DNA of 53,356 bases, from assembly GCA_024224155.1 (NCBI GenBank), contig JAAENP010000177.1, forward strand, positions 1 through 53,356. The letters run 5' to 3'. The notes beneath the pieces are model-generated. The model made no database searches. It was not told the origin of the DNA and worked only from the letters and a program-made list of their open reading frames with translations. Positions within the stretch are counted from its first letter, which is position 1; each line of letters begins with the position of its first letter. Of this stretch, positions 24,265 to 32,862 are shown one piece after another. This DNA is from a bacterium (GTDB lineage Bacteria > Acidobacteriota > Thermoanaerobaculia > Multivoradales > JAHEKO01). The position numbers and the translations under genes are program-made.

Positions 24265-26322
24265 ATGAGCGACCTTCGCGCCTTCTTCGAGAACGTCCTC
24301 TACCGCGCCGTATCGCCTCGACGCTTCACCCAGCAGTCCCCGGTCATGCCGGATGTCTGGATCGCCCACGGCATGAATCCGGGGCACCAGGTGGAGCTGC
24401 TGATGGTCCCCGATTGGCACTACACGACCGCGGATCTTGCCCGTGCGCTCAAAGAGCGCCTCGCCGAAGACCGCGAGAGCGGCTTCGAGCCGAGCCGGTT
24501 TCGCCACCCCAAGGCGCAAACCGCGCCCGCCGCCGTCGCCTACAACCAGAACGTGGTCGTGGCTCGACTGTTCTTCGACGAGCTCATCCGGGTGGTGATC
24601 CCGCTCAGCCGCTGGTGGGCCCGGTCGGTTGCCGGAATGCGCGGACCCGAGGATCCCGATCGCCTGGTCGAGCGCCTGTCGACCCCCGAAGGCAAGCGCG
24701 CGCTGGCGCGCAATCTCACGGCGGCCATGAAGGGCGGCGACCCCAGACAGGTGACGCCGGACACCGTCTGGCTGGCCCGGGTCGTGGGTCTGATCGCGTA
24801 TCTCGCGACTCCGGCCGGCCGCAAGCGCGTCGGCAGAAGCCGGGGAGACCGACGAGTCGGTCTTCACGAGGATCTCTTCGAGGAGCACTCCAAGCTCGCC
24901 CAAACGGTGATCGCTCTGCTCGAAGGCATGGCGGCGGTGGATTGGGAAGACGAGTTCCCGCTCTACTCGGTGAACCGAAACAGGACCACGCAGGCAACGC
25001 TCCACGACTCGGTCGGGACCATCAAAGCGGACGCCGCGCGCCGCGTCTTCAAGGTCACCGGCAAAGGAATCCGCTGGGCCGTGGTCGACTCCGGAATCGA
25101 CGCGCGTCACCCGGCCTTTCGGAAGTTCGACGGCAACGGCGTGCCGAAGCGCCAGGCCTTCGCCAGGCACGAACGCAAGTCTCGACGACGCGCCGTCCGC
25201 GGCGGCGACTTCCGCAACCAGACGCGCATCCGAGCCACCTACGATTTCATACAGATCCGGGAACTGCTCGGCCTCGAGCCGCAGGAGATTCGGAACACCA
25301 GATCGAAGAGCTTCCGAGAGCTCAGCAAACGCTACCCGGCTCTCAATCTGGCCAAGAACCGGAAGCAGCTGATCTCGCTGATCGGTGACCCCAGCTCTCA
25401 GCTCATCGACTGGCAGAAACTGGAACTCTTCTTGAGAGTTCCGCACGAGCCCGAGCCTTCCTACCGGCCCCCGGTCAACCGGCACGGCACTCACGTTGCC
25501 GGGATCATTGCCGCCGACTGGAAAGGCGCACCCGACAACCTGGCCTCGATCGACGACGAGCCGGCGGACGATGAAGACGCGCTCGAGGACCTCTACCGTG
25601 CCGACGGCGACCTTCAGGGCATCGGGCCGCAGATCGAGCTCTACGACCTTCGAGTCCTGGACGAGAACGGCGAGGGCAACGAGTTCGCGATCATGTCGGC
25701 GCTCCAGTTCGTGCGCGACCTCAACAACCGCAAGGACTTCGTCGCCATCCACGGCGTCAATCTGAGTTTCTCGATCGAGCACGACGTCGCCAACTACGCC
25801 TGCGGGCGCACTCCGGTCTGCGACGAGGCCAATCGGTTGGTCGCCAGCGGTCTGACGGTGGTCGCCGCGGCCGGCAACAGCGGCCGCGCCCGGTACATGA
25901 CTCCTTCCGGCCTGCCCGACGAGGGTTTCCGCACCGTGAGCATCACCGACCCCGGCAACGCCGAGGCGGTGATCACGGTGGGAGCTACCCATCGGCGCGA
26001 TCCGCACACCTACGGCGTCAGCTACTTCTCCAGCCGCGGGCCCACCGGCGACGGTCGTCTCAAGCCAGATCTCGTCGCACCGGGAGAGAAGATCCGGTCG
26101 ACCATCCCAGACGGGGGCGACGATCGGCTCGACGGCACCAGCATGGCCGCGCCTCACGTCAGCGGCACGGCGGCCCTGATCATGGCGCGTCACTTCGAGC
26201 TCATCGGACAACCCCAGAGAATCAAAGAGATTCTCTGCTCGACGGCAACCGACCTGGGCCGCGAGCGCTATTTCCAGGGCAGTGGCATGCTCGACATCCT
26301 GCGCGCCCTGGAATCGATCTAG
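24265..26322 (+). CDS. S8 (subtilisin-like) serine peptidase, cytoplasmic
   Basis: A 685-residue peptidase starting at the ATG at 24265, which has GGGAG 5 bases upstream; a TTG at 24229 would add 12 residues. The triad is complete: Asp275 in WAVVDSGIDARHP, His407 in RHGTHVAGI and Ser626 in LDGTSMAAPHVSG, with oxyanion Asn538 in AAAGNSG. There is no signal peptide. An N-terminal region of about 240 residues has no recognised domain (it includes FFENVLYRAVSP and LLMVPDWHYTTADLAR), and a basic, helical insert of about 115 residues separates Asp and His. It lies 9 bases before an MBL-fold gene. Intracellular, embellished S8 proteases like this often belong to regulated effector systems rather than to digestion (inference). 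Confidence 0.93.
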   Translation: MSDLRAFFENVLYRAVSPRRFTQQSPVMPDVWIAHGMNPGHQVELLMVPDWHYTTADLARALKERLAEDRESGFEPSRFRHPKAQTAPAAVAYNQNVVVARLFFDELIRVVIPLSRWWARSVAGMRGPEDPDRLVERLSTPEGKRALARNLTAAMKGGDPRQVTPDTVWLARVVGLIAYLATPAGRKRVGRSRGDRRVGLHEDLFEEHSKLAQTVIALLEGMAAVDWEDEFPLYSVNRNRTTQATLHDSVGTIKADAARRVFKVTGKGIRWAVVDSGIDARHPAFRKFDGNGVPKRQAFARHERKSRRRAVRGGDFRNQTRIRATYDFIQIRELLGLEPQEIRNTRSKSFRELSKRYPALNLAKNRKQLISLIGDPSSQLIDWQKLELFLRVPHEPEPSYRPPVNRHGTHVAGIIAADWKGAPDNLASIDDEPADDEDALEDLYRADGDLQGIGPQIELYDLRVLDENGEGNEFAIMSALQFVRDLNNRKDFVAIHGVNLSFSIEHDVANYACGRTPVCDEANRLVASGLTVVAAAGNSGRARYMTPSGLPDEGFRTVSITDPGNAEAVITVGATHRRDPHTYGVSYFSSRGPTGDGRLKPDLVAPGEKIRSTIPDGGDDRLDGTSMAAPHVSGTAALIMARHFELIGQPQRIKEILCSTATDLGRERYFQGSGMLDILRALESI

Positions 26323-26331
26323 GAGCCGATC

Positions 26332-27537
26332 ATGCCGTCCGTCTTCACGCTCGAGGCCGTCTTCGCCAAGAAGGGCGACGCCCTGATTCTTCACTACGGG
26401 CCGTGGGACGAGCCCAAGCGAATTCTCATCGACGGCGGTCCGCGCGGGGTCTACAAAAAGTTCCTCAAGCCCAGGCTGGAGCAGATCCGGGAGGAGTTCG
26501 AGCTCCAGGACGACGAGAGCCTGCCGTTCCGGATGGCGATGGTGAGCCACGTCGACGACGACCACATCGCGGGGATCCTGGATCTGGTCAATGAAACCGT
26601 CAAGGCCAAGGAGAAACGGCAGCCGCTGCCCTACAAGATCGAGACCCTGTGGCACAACTCGTTCGACGACATCCTCAAGAACCCCGAGCGCGAGATCGTG
26701 TCGCGCATGGCAGCCACCGTGGCATCGAACGATCCTCTCGGCCTGGCCGTCCCGAAGATGTCGCGCGAATCGAAAGCCGTGGTGCAGAGCACCAGGCAGG
26801 GCCGCGATCTGAGGAAGGCCGCCAAGAAGCTCAGGGTCGCAGTCAACAAGCCGTTCAGGGGTCTACTGATGTCCCCAGCCAAGAGGGCCGTGTCCCTGGG
26901 CCACGGCTTGACGTTCAAGGTCGTCGGCCCCAACAAAGGCCGCGTGGTCGCATACCAGAAGCAATGGGACAAGGATCTGAAGGCGATCCTCGAGAAGGAG
27001 CGCGACAGCGCCCGCGCCCAGGCCTTCGAAGACGAGTCGCCCTTCAACCTGGCGAGCCTCTGCGTGCTGGCCAAGATGAAGGGCAAGTCGATTCTTCTGA
27101 CCGGGGACGCGCGCGGCGACTTCCTGCTCGAGGATCTCGAAAAGGCCAAGATCCTGAAGAAGACCAAGCCTCTCCACGTCGACATTCTCAAGATGCCGCA
27201 CCACGGCAGCGTGCGCAACATCGAGGACGTCTTCTTCCAACGGATCACCGCCGATCACTATGTCTTCTCCGGCGACGGCGAGCACGGCAATCCGGATCGA
27301 GAGACCCTCGATCTGCTACAGGCGGCCCGGGGCCGAAAGAAGTACACGGTTCACTTCACCTTCACCCAGGACGCCCACAGGAAAGACAAGAACAAGAAGC
27401 GCAGAGCGGCGCTCGAGAAGGTGAACGACTGGGCCAAGCAGGCGCCCGCCAATTGCACCGTCGTGTTCCGAGACGGCGCCTCGGACTCACTCTCGATTCT
27501 TATCGATCTTCTGGAACCGCTCTACGAGGCGGACTAG
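26332..27537 (+). CDS. Metallo-beta-lactamase-fold hydrolase (ComEC-like)
   Basis: A 401-residue soluble MBL-fold protein. Metal-binding residues are H73-V-D75-D-D77-H78 in SHVDDDHIAG, LLTGDARGDFL for the bridging Asp, and MPHHGS (H290, H291). This form is like the periplasmic/cytoplasmic hydrolase domain of ComEC and of nuclease- or phosphodiesterase-like relatives. Between these motifs is a Lys-rich, helical insert of about 170 residues (SRESKAVVQSTRQGRDLRKA and following), so the protein is longer than the plain domain. It follows the S8 gene by 9 bases, so both are surely co-transcribed. The stop overlaps the Nudix stop in a CTAG. Confidence 0.9.
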   Translation: MPSVFTLEAVFAKKGDALILHYGPWDEPKRILIDGGPRGVYKKFLKPRLEQIREEFELQDDESLPFRMAMVSHVDDDHIAGILDLVNETVKAKEKRQPLPYKIETLWHNSFDDILKNPEREIVSRMAATVASNDPLGLAVPKMSRESKAVVQSTRQGRDLRKAAKKLRVAVNKPFRGLLMSPAKRAVSLGHGLTFKVVGPNKGRVVAYQKQWDKDLKAILEKERDSARAQAFEDESPFNLASLCVLAKMKGKSILLTGDARGDFLLEDLEKAKILKKTKPLHVDILKMPHHGSVRNIEDVFFQRITADHYVFSGDGEHGNPDRETLDLLQAARGRKKYTVHFTFTQDAHRKDKNKKRRAALEKVNDWAKQAPANCTVVFRDGASDSLSILIDLLEPLYEAD

Positions 27538-28049
27538 TACTGCTGGTAAGTCTCGATCTCGAAGTCGAGCATGTCATCGCCGTCGAAGATGAAGCGACCG
27601 CTGAATTCGGTGCCGTTGAGGAGCAGCGGCAGCCAATGGCGATCGTCGGCCCACATCTCTTCGTAGGGAATCGCGTCGAGCGGAGTCCAGAGAGGAATGG
27701 CCTCGTCGGTCGCATGCGGTACGCCCGTGTACCTGGTGGCGTGAAAGACGAAGCCGTGAATCGAGTAGCCGTCCACGAACTGGAATCTGAGCTGCCCGCG
27801 TTCGACCGGGTCGAGCGGGGTGATCCCGAGCTCTTCCTCTACCTCTCGGACCGCGGCTTGCCGCGGGCTTTCGCCGTCGTCGAGGCGTCCGCCCGGGCCG
27901 TTGATCTTCCCGGCTCCGAGTCCGCGCAGCTTGCGAATCAAGAGGATCCGATCCCTTTCGATGACAAAGAGCAAGGTTGCCAGATCGGTGGGGCTCCAGG
28001 ATTCCCAGTCGACATGATCGAGCTTGCTGGGTCGTGCCGGCTGCGCCAT
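27534..28049 (-). CDS. Nudix hydrolase (MutT/MTH1-like)
   Basis: A 171-residue protein with a complete Nudix box from G54 to I76 (G-x5-E60-x7-R68-E69-V-x-E72-E73-x-G75-I). The preceding LRGLGAGKINGPGG and following ELGITPLDPVERGQLRFQF, plus the Trp/Glu-rich DDRHWLPLLLNG end, resemble the 8-oxo-dGTP diphosphatases of the MTH1/MutT group. It could sanitise oxidised nucleotides. It is convergent with the MBL gene: the two stops share the palindrome CTAG at 27534-27537. Confidence 0.93.
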   Translation of the reverse strand: MAQPARPSKLDHVDWESWSPTDLATLLFVIERDRILLIRKLRGLGAGKINGPGGRLDDGESPRQAAVREVEEELGITPLDPVERGQLRFQFVDGYSIHGFVFHATRYTGVPHATDEAIPLWTPLDAIPYEEMWADDRHWLPLLLNGTEFSGRFIFDGDDMLDFEIETYQQY

Positions 28050-28118
28050 GAGCCCGAATCTATCGCGAAGCCGGATTCGAGCGGCTCGACCCGCACCCGC
28101 ACCGCCGAGGGCTGAGCG

Positions 28119-28610
28119 TCAGTCTTCCTCGACCAGCAGACCCAGCAGATCGGAGGTCGAGATGATGCCAATCGGAACGCCGTCCTCGGTGACCAGGACC
28201 CGGTGCAGGTGGCCGTCCAACATGAGCTTGGCCACCTCGGCAACCGTGGCATCCACCTCGACCGAGTAGACCGTCGGCGTCATGATGTCCTCGACTCTTC
28301 TGTCGGGCTCTTCGATGTGGAAGTTACGGACGTCTTCCTCGCCGTAGGTCTCTTCGAGGTCCTTCAGATAGAAGCTCGGGTTTCTGCGATCGGTCGCCAC
28401 GCCGGCGTCACTGCTGGCCGCGGCGGCGACGTCGGTCATCGACACCACACCGAGCAACTCGCCCTTTTCACCGGCAACCGGCGCGCCGCTGATCTGGTTG
28501 TCGAGCAGGAAAGCCGCCAGCCCACGCACGCTCATGTCCTTGTTGACGGTCAAGACCTCGGGATTCATGAGATCTCGGGCGTTGATCTTTCGCAAGGTGG
28601 TCGTCGTCAT
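28119..28610 (-). CDS. Protein with a pair of CBS domains
   Basis: A 163-residue cytosolic protein with GGGAGGA before the ATG. CBS 1 runs from about 10 to 65 (ARDLMNPEVLTVNKDM, ISGAPVAGEKGELLGVVSMTD), CBS 2 from about 105 to 160 (VEDIMTPTVYSVEVDATVAE, HRVLVTEDGVPIGIISTSD). No catalytic domain is attached. Such stand-alone CBS pairs bind adenosine nucleotides and act as energy sensors or regulatory subunits. Neighbouring genes do not show its partner. Confidence 0.92.
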   Translation of the reverse strand: MTTTTLRKINARDLMNPEVLTVNKDMSVRGLAAFLLDNQISGAPVAGEKGELLGVVSMTDVAAAASSDAGVATDRRNPSFYLKDLEETYGEEDVRNFHIEEPDRRVEDIMTPTVYSVEVDATVAEVAKLMLDGHLHRVLVTEDGVPIGIISTSDLLGLLVEED

Positions 28611-28726
28611 GGTCGTCCTCCCAACGTATGCGTGCTAAAAAGACGTTATCCAAATCATCTCAGAACCTCACCACCCCCGGGGGTGGGAGCTCGCCAGCGC
28701 TACTCCGCATCCTGCTCGGTGCCTGC

Positions 28727-28732
28727 CATAAT
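28727..28732 (+). promoter_or_regulatory. Candidate -10 of a leaderless transcript
   Basis: CATAAT ends 8 bases before the ATG at 28741, and no ribosome-binding site is seen there. This is the expected layout for a leaderless mRNA. The -35 is not evident. Confidence 0.4.
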
Positions 28733-28740
28733 CATCTCCT

Positions 28741-29229
28741 ATGAACTGGTTCGTCGATCACGGCCCAACAAAAATAGCACGTACCCGCACCGGAATACTC
28801 GTCGCCTGCCTGGCTCTGGCAGCCTGCGCAGCATCCGCCCCACCGGAGCCTCCTCGCGCAGCCGCAACCATCGGCGCGGTGCTGGCAGAGGACACCGAGC
28901 TCGGAGGCGTGCGGAATCACGCGCCGGAGTCGATGCCGCTGGCGGAGGCGGTCCGGGCCTACGTGGAAGGCCTCGACGAGATCGACTTCGGCGAGTGCCC
29001 TCCCGACTTCGCCACCGCTTTCAAACGGCATCGCGACGCCTGGCGGGATTCGATCGAGTACTTCGAACAGTACGACGAGATGCGCGGCGAGTTGCACGGC
29101 CTCTTTGACGCGATCCGCGAGCTCGGCGATGACGCTCGAATCCGAATGGAGAGCATCGAAAAGAGCATCTGGGGCACCTGGTCCGAGGTCGAAGCGGCGG
29201 TCGCCCGCCACGGCGGCGGGTCGGACTAG
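28741..29229 (+). CDS. Small lipoprotein of unknown function
   Basis: A 162-residue protein whose N-terminus ends in the lipobox LAAC, preceded by ILVACLA; the mature part begins AASAPPEPPRAAA, a flexible linker. The remainder is acidic and helical (AEAVRAYVEGLDEIDFGECP, KRHRDAWRDSIEYFEQYDEM), with a charged amphipathic end. I recognise no family. It is probably attached to a membrane facing the periplasm and is convergent with asnB 15 bases downstream. Confidence 0.75.
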   Translation: MNWFVDHGPTKIARTRTGILVACLALAACAASAPPEPPRAAATIGAVLAEDTELGGVRNHAPESMPLAEAVRAYVEGLDEIDFGECPPDFATAFKRHRDAWRDSIEYFEQYDEMRGELHGLFDAIRELGDDARIRMESIEKSIWGTWSEVEAAVARHGGGSD

Positions 29230-29244
29230 ACAGAAGCCCGACCC

Positions 29245-30909
29245 TCAATACGCGTCTTTGTGGACGCCCTCGACCGCCCGCCCTGACGGATCGGCCCGGC
29301 CGCCGAATGCGGCATCCCAGCGAACCGCCGTCGGTGTACTGCAAGCGATGCTCATTCCGTGGGGCACGCAGGCCGCCGCGGACTCGCCCGGGAAGTGCGT
29401 CTCGAAGATGGAACGGTACATGAACGCCTCCTTGGTGGCCGGCGGGTTGACCTGGAATCGCCTTTCGGCCTCGGCAAAGGCGTCGTCGCCGATCTCTCTC
29501 TCCGCCAGGTCGCGCAGCGAGTCGATCCAGGAATAGCCCACCCCGTCGGAGAACTGCTCTTTCTGGCGCCAGAGGATTTCGTCCGGCAGATAGCCTTCGA
29601 ACGCCTGCCTGAGAACGTGTTTCTCCATCCGGCCGTCGCGCACCATCTTGTCGGCGGCGTCGAATCCCATCGCGACATCCAAGAACTCGCGGTCCAGAAA
29701 AGGCACTCGACCCTCGATGCCCCAGGCGGCCAAGCTCTTGTTGGCACGCAGGCAGTCGAAGAGATGAAGCTGGTCGAGCTTGCGCACGGTCTCGGCGTGG
29801 AACTCGCGCGCGTCGGGAGCCTTGTGAAAATAGAGATAGCCGCCGAAGATCTCATCCGCCCCTTCTCCGCTCAGAACCATCTTGATGCCCATCGCCTTGA
29901 TCCTCCGCGCCAGGAGGTACATCGGCGTCGAGGCTCGAACCGTGGTCACGTCGTAGGTTTCGATGTGATGAATCACATCGTTCAACGCGTCGTGACCTTC
30001 CTGTTCGGTGAACGAGAACTCGTGGTGGATGGTCCCGATGGCGGCGGCCGCAGTGCTTGCCGCCGCCAGATCCGGCGAGCCTTCGAGCCCGATCGCGAAT
30101 GAGTGCAGCTGGGGCCACCAGGCTTCGCTTCGGTCCTCCTCTTCCACCCTGCGCCGGTAGAACTTGTGGCAGATGGCGGTGAGAATGGAGGAATCCAGCC
30201 CCCCCGACAGAAGAACGCCGTAGGGAACGTCGCACATGAGCTGGCGATGCACCGCGTCCTCGAGCGCGGATCGCAAGCTGCCCAGATCGGCGCGCCTGCC
30301 CTCGACGACGCAGTAGCCCCGCCAGAGGGGCTGGTAGTAGGGCACCGGCACGCCCGCGGAGCTGTCCAGGTAGTGTCCCGGCGGGAACTCTTCAATCGTC
30401 GGGCAGGTCCCTATCAGGGCCTTGAGCTCCGATGCCACGTAGAATCGTCCCTGCTCATCGCGACCCGTGTACAGCGGCATGACCCCGATGGGATCGCGCG
30501 CGATGAAGTAGCGATCGCGAGACCGGTCGTAAAGAGCAAACGCGAAGATGCCGCTGAGATCATTCAGGAAGTCGGCCCCACGCTGCTCGTAGAGAGCCAG
30601 AATCACCTCGCAATCGGACCCGGTCTGAAACTCGTACGGACGCTCGAGCGCCGCCTCCAGCTCGCGATGGTTGTAGATCTCGCCGTTGACCGCCAGGACG
30701 ACACCGCGGTCGGGGCTGAAGAGCGGTTGCGCCCCGTGCTCGATGTCCACGATCGCCAGTCGCTCGTGAGCGAGGACCGCCCGCTCACCCGAGAAGATGC
30801 CGCTCCAATCGGGGCCCCGATGGCGCTGGAGCTTCGAGAGCCTCAGTGCCAGGCTCCTCAGCTTCGTCGGATCGCCCTGAATCTCAAAAATACCCAGAAT
30901 CGAGCACAT
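29245..30909 (-). CDS. asnB: Asparagine synthetase B, glutamine-hydrolysing
   Basis: A 554-residue enzyme making asparagine from aspartate, glutamine and ATP. The start at 30909 gives MCSILGIFEI with the catalytic Cys2 of the glutaminase domain after Met removal, so a start nine codons upstream is rejected. Matches to the E. coli AsnB type include RHRGPDWSGI, NGEIYNHRELE, the ATP-pyrophosphatase loop VLLSGGLDSS, RSEAWWPQLHSFA, LSGEGADEIFGGYLYFHKAP and the end DPSGRAVEGVH. Length and motifs are complete. Confidence 0.96.
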   Translation of the reverse strand: MCSILGIFEIQGDPTKLRSLALRLSKLQRHRGPDWSGIFSGERAVLAHERLAIVDIEHGAQPLFSPDRGVVLAVNGEIYNHRELEAALERPYEFQTGSDCEVILALYEQRGADFLNDLSGIFAFALYDRSRDRYFIARDPIGVMPLYTGRDEQGRFYVASELKALIGTCPTIEEFPPGHYLDSSAGVPVPYYQPLWRGYCVVEGRRADLGSLRSALEDAVHRQLMCDVPYGVLLSGGLDSSILTAICHKFYRRRVEEEDRSEAWWPQLHSFAIGLEGSPDLAAASTAAAAIGTIHHEFSFTEQEGHDALNDVIHHIETYDVTTVRASTPMYLLARRIKAMGIKMVLSGEGADEIFGGYLYFHKAPDAREFHAETVRKLDQLHLFDCLRANKSLAAWGIEGRVPFLDREFLDVAMGFDAADKMVRDGRMEKHVLRQAFEGYLPDEILWRQKEQFSDGVGYSWIDSLRDLAEREIGDDAFAEAERRFQVNPPATKEAFMYRSIFETHFPGESAAACVPHGMSIACSTPTAVRWDAAFGGRADPSGRAVEGVHKDAY

Positions 30910-31027
30910 CGCAAACGCCGAGCTCCAACCTAACAAATTCGCAAGGTTGTGGCCCGGTGCCTTCGGGCAGAAGCTCTCGCGCTATAGTAGTCGACCCTCT
31001 GAATGATGCCCAGAGCCGAGGTGTGTA

Positions 31028-31951
31028 GTGACGTCAGCCTCCAGATCGAGCCTCTCCAGCCAGCTGTTCTGGCTCTGCCTGCTCGCCGGAGCCCTGCCGC
31101 TCGCTTTGCAGCTTCTGCTCTGGTTGCGCGATCAGGCCGCGACGGACAGCTCGAAGATCATAGACACGATGACGATCGCTGGGGCCGCGGCTCTGGCACT
31201 TCTGCTCGTCGCCTGGGCTCTGCCCGACCGGCTCTCGACGGCCTTCGGTGAAGCCGTGTCGAGGCTGCGCTCGACGATGGCGCGAGTCGCCAAGAGCGAT
31301 TTCGGTGCCCGGGTCGAGGTCGCCGGGCCCGGTCTCGAGATGACTGGCTTCGCCGAAGAGCTCAACGTCCTGATCGAGAACCAGCAGAGGAGCATTCTCA
31401 ACCTACAGCTCGAAGTCAAACAGGCGGTCGCCCTGCGCGAGAGCTCGCGCCAGCTCATCGAAGAGTGCATCTACGCCCGGGAACCGCTTGCCAAACAGCA
31501 TCCCGGGCTTGCCGCCGCCTATGCGGCCGCGGCCATTCGCCAGGCCGGCCGCGAGGCCGCGGCCGAGAACGAGACCGTCGACGGCCTCGTGGAGGGCGTC
31601 GATACGGTCGGCCACAGGCGAGACAACCGGCAGAATCTGCGCTGGACCTTGAAAGACGTAAGAGTCGACGTGCCGGTGCCGTCCAAGCTGGTCAACATGA
31701 GCGTTACCGGCATGGCGGTCGAGTCCAACCGCGGCTTGCCGGTTGGCGGCTCCTGGGTGTTTCGCGTCGGCACCGACACCTGGACCTACGACATCCCCGG
31801 CAAAGTCTGCTGGTGCCGGCTGGAGCGCACGATCAGAGTCGACGACGATGTTCGCCCCGTCTACCGCACCGGAGACGAGTTCGACGACAAGCTGTCCGGC
31901 AAGGCCTTCGAATTCTTGAGCCCCGCCGCACTCGACGCCGGTGCCGCCTAA
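31028..31951 (+). CDS. Membrane-anchored PilZ-domain protein (c-di-GMP effector candidate)
   Basis: A 307-residue protein starting at GTG with GAGG 6 bases upstream. Two hydrophobic helices (about 12-33 and 48-66) are followed by a HAMP-like/coiled-coil segment (about 70-150). The C-terminal PilZ domain has the c-di-GMP-binding signature R197-RDN-R201 and N223-MSVT-G228 (NxSxxG), then beta strands ending at FEFLSPAA. The domain would sense the second messenger at the inner membrane, for example to control motility or export. No flagellar or cellulose genes are nearby. Its last 11 bases overlap the next gene. Confidence 0.82.
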   Translation: MTSASRSSLSSQLFWLCLLAGALPLALQLLLWLRDQAATDSSKIIDTMTIAGAAALALLLVAWALPDRLSTAFGEAVSRLRSTMARVAKSDFGARVEVAGPGLEMTGFAEELNVLIENQQRSILNLQLEVKQAVALRESSRQLIEECIYAREPLAKQHPGLAAAYAAAAIRQAGREAAAENETVDGLVEGVDTVGHRRDNRQNLRWTLKDVRVDVPVPSKLVNMSVTGMAVESNRGLPVGGSWVFRVGTDTWTYDIPGKVCWCRLERTIRVDDDVRPVYRTGDEFDDKLSGKAFEFLSPAALDAGAA

Positions 31952-32840
31952 TCGGCCGCCCTCCACCCCCCTGCTTCTGGTCACCGGCGCGGCCGGCAAG
32001 ACGGGTCTGGCGGTCCTGAAACACCTTCGCGAGCTCGACGCCGCCGGGCCCAGAGTGCGGGCCCTGGCCCGGAGCTCCCGGCAGACACCCGCTTTGCGTG
32101 CGGCCGGGGCGGCCAAAACCGCAGTCGGCGACCTCTGCGACCCCACTTCGCTGGCCCGGGCCCTCGAGGGTGCCGATTCCGTCTACCACATCTGCCCAAA
32201 CGTCCATCCCGACGAAGCGGAGATCGGCAGCCGGATCATCGCTCTGGCCAAGGCAGCCGGTGTCCGCCGTTTCGTTCTTCACTCCGTGCTGCAGCCGGCG
32301 ATCCAGGCCATGCCGCACCACTGGGCCAAGATGTCGGTCGAGGCGAAGCTGGCCGAATCGGGTCTCGACTTCACGGTTCTGCGGCCCGCGCCATACATGC
32401 AGAACATCTTGGGTCAATGGCCGAGCATCGCCGAGCGCGGCGTCTACTCGGTGCCCTATGACCTGGCGACCAGGGTTTCGATGGCCGACCTCGACGACGT
32501 CGCCCGGGCCGCGACGCTGGTACTGACCGAGGGCGGACATTCCGGTCATAGCTATGAGCTCTGCGCTCCCGGCCTGCTCGATCAAACCGAGATCGCGGCA
32601 GTCCTCGGCCGCGCCCTCGGCCGGGAGGTCCGCGCCGAATCCGTCGATCGCCGGGCCTGGGCGGCGCACTCAAGAACAACCGGGCTGACCGAACACCAGA
32701 TCGAAACGCTACTGGCGATGTTTCGCTACTACGAGCGCTTCGGCATGACGGGCGCCTCCGAAGACCTGGAGGCTCTTCTGCGCCGTCCGCCTACGACGTT
32801 CGCGCGGTTCGTCGGCCGAACCGTCGCGAGCGGCAGCTGA
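31941..32840 (+). CDS. NAD(P)-binding NmrA-like protein
   Basis: A 299-residue Rossmann protein starting at a GTG that overlaps the end of the PilZ gene. The nucleotide motif is LLLVTGAAGKTGLAVLK (GxxGxxG form), followed by RALARSSRQT, then YHICPNVHPDE and FVLHSVLQPAI. The residues VLRPAPYMQNIL are a typical NmrA/HSCARG marker. The catalytic Tyr-x3-Lys of true SDR enzymes is absent, so it may be a redox-sensing or quinone-reductase-type protein (known for the family). It probably shares a transcript with the PilZ gene. Confidence 0.85.
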   Translation: MPPNRPPSTPLLLVTGAAGKTGLAVLKHLRELDAAGPRVRALARSSRQTPALRAAGAAKTAVGDLCDPTSLARALEGADSVYHICPNVHPDEAEIGSRIIALAKAAGVRRFVLHSVLQPAIQAMPHHWAKMSVEAKLAESGLDFTVLRPAPYMQNILGQWPSIAERGVYSVPYDLATRVSMADLDDVARAATLVLTEGGHSGHSYELCAPGLLDQTEIAAVLGRALGREVRAESVDRRAWAAHSRTTGLTEHQIETLLAMFRYYERFGMTGASEDLEALLRRPPTTFARFVGRTVASGS

Positions 32841-32862
32841 CAGGGCGGGCTCGAATCCGGGC

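Noticed and set aside
24232-26655. 807-codon open frame on the minus strand opposite the S8 peptidase
   Set aside because: High-GC antisense shadow; its translation is Val/Asp/Arg-rich with no family motif, while the plus strand has a full catalytic triad.
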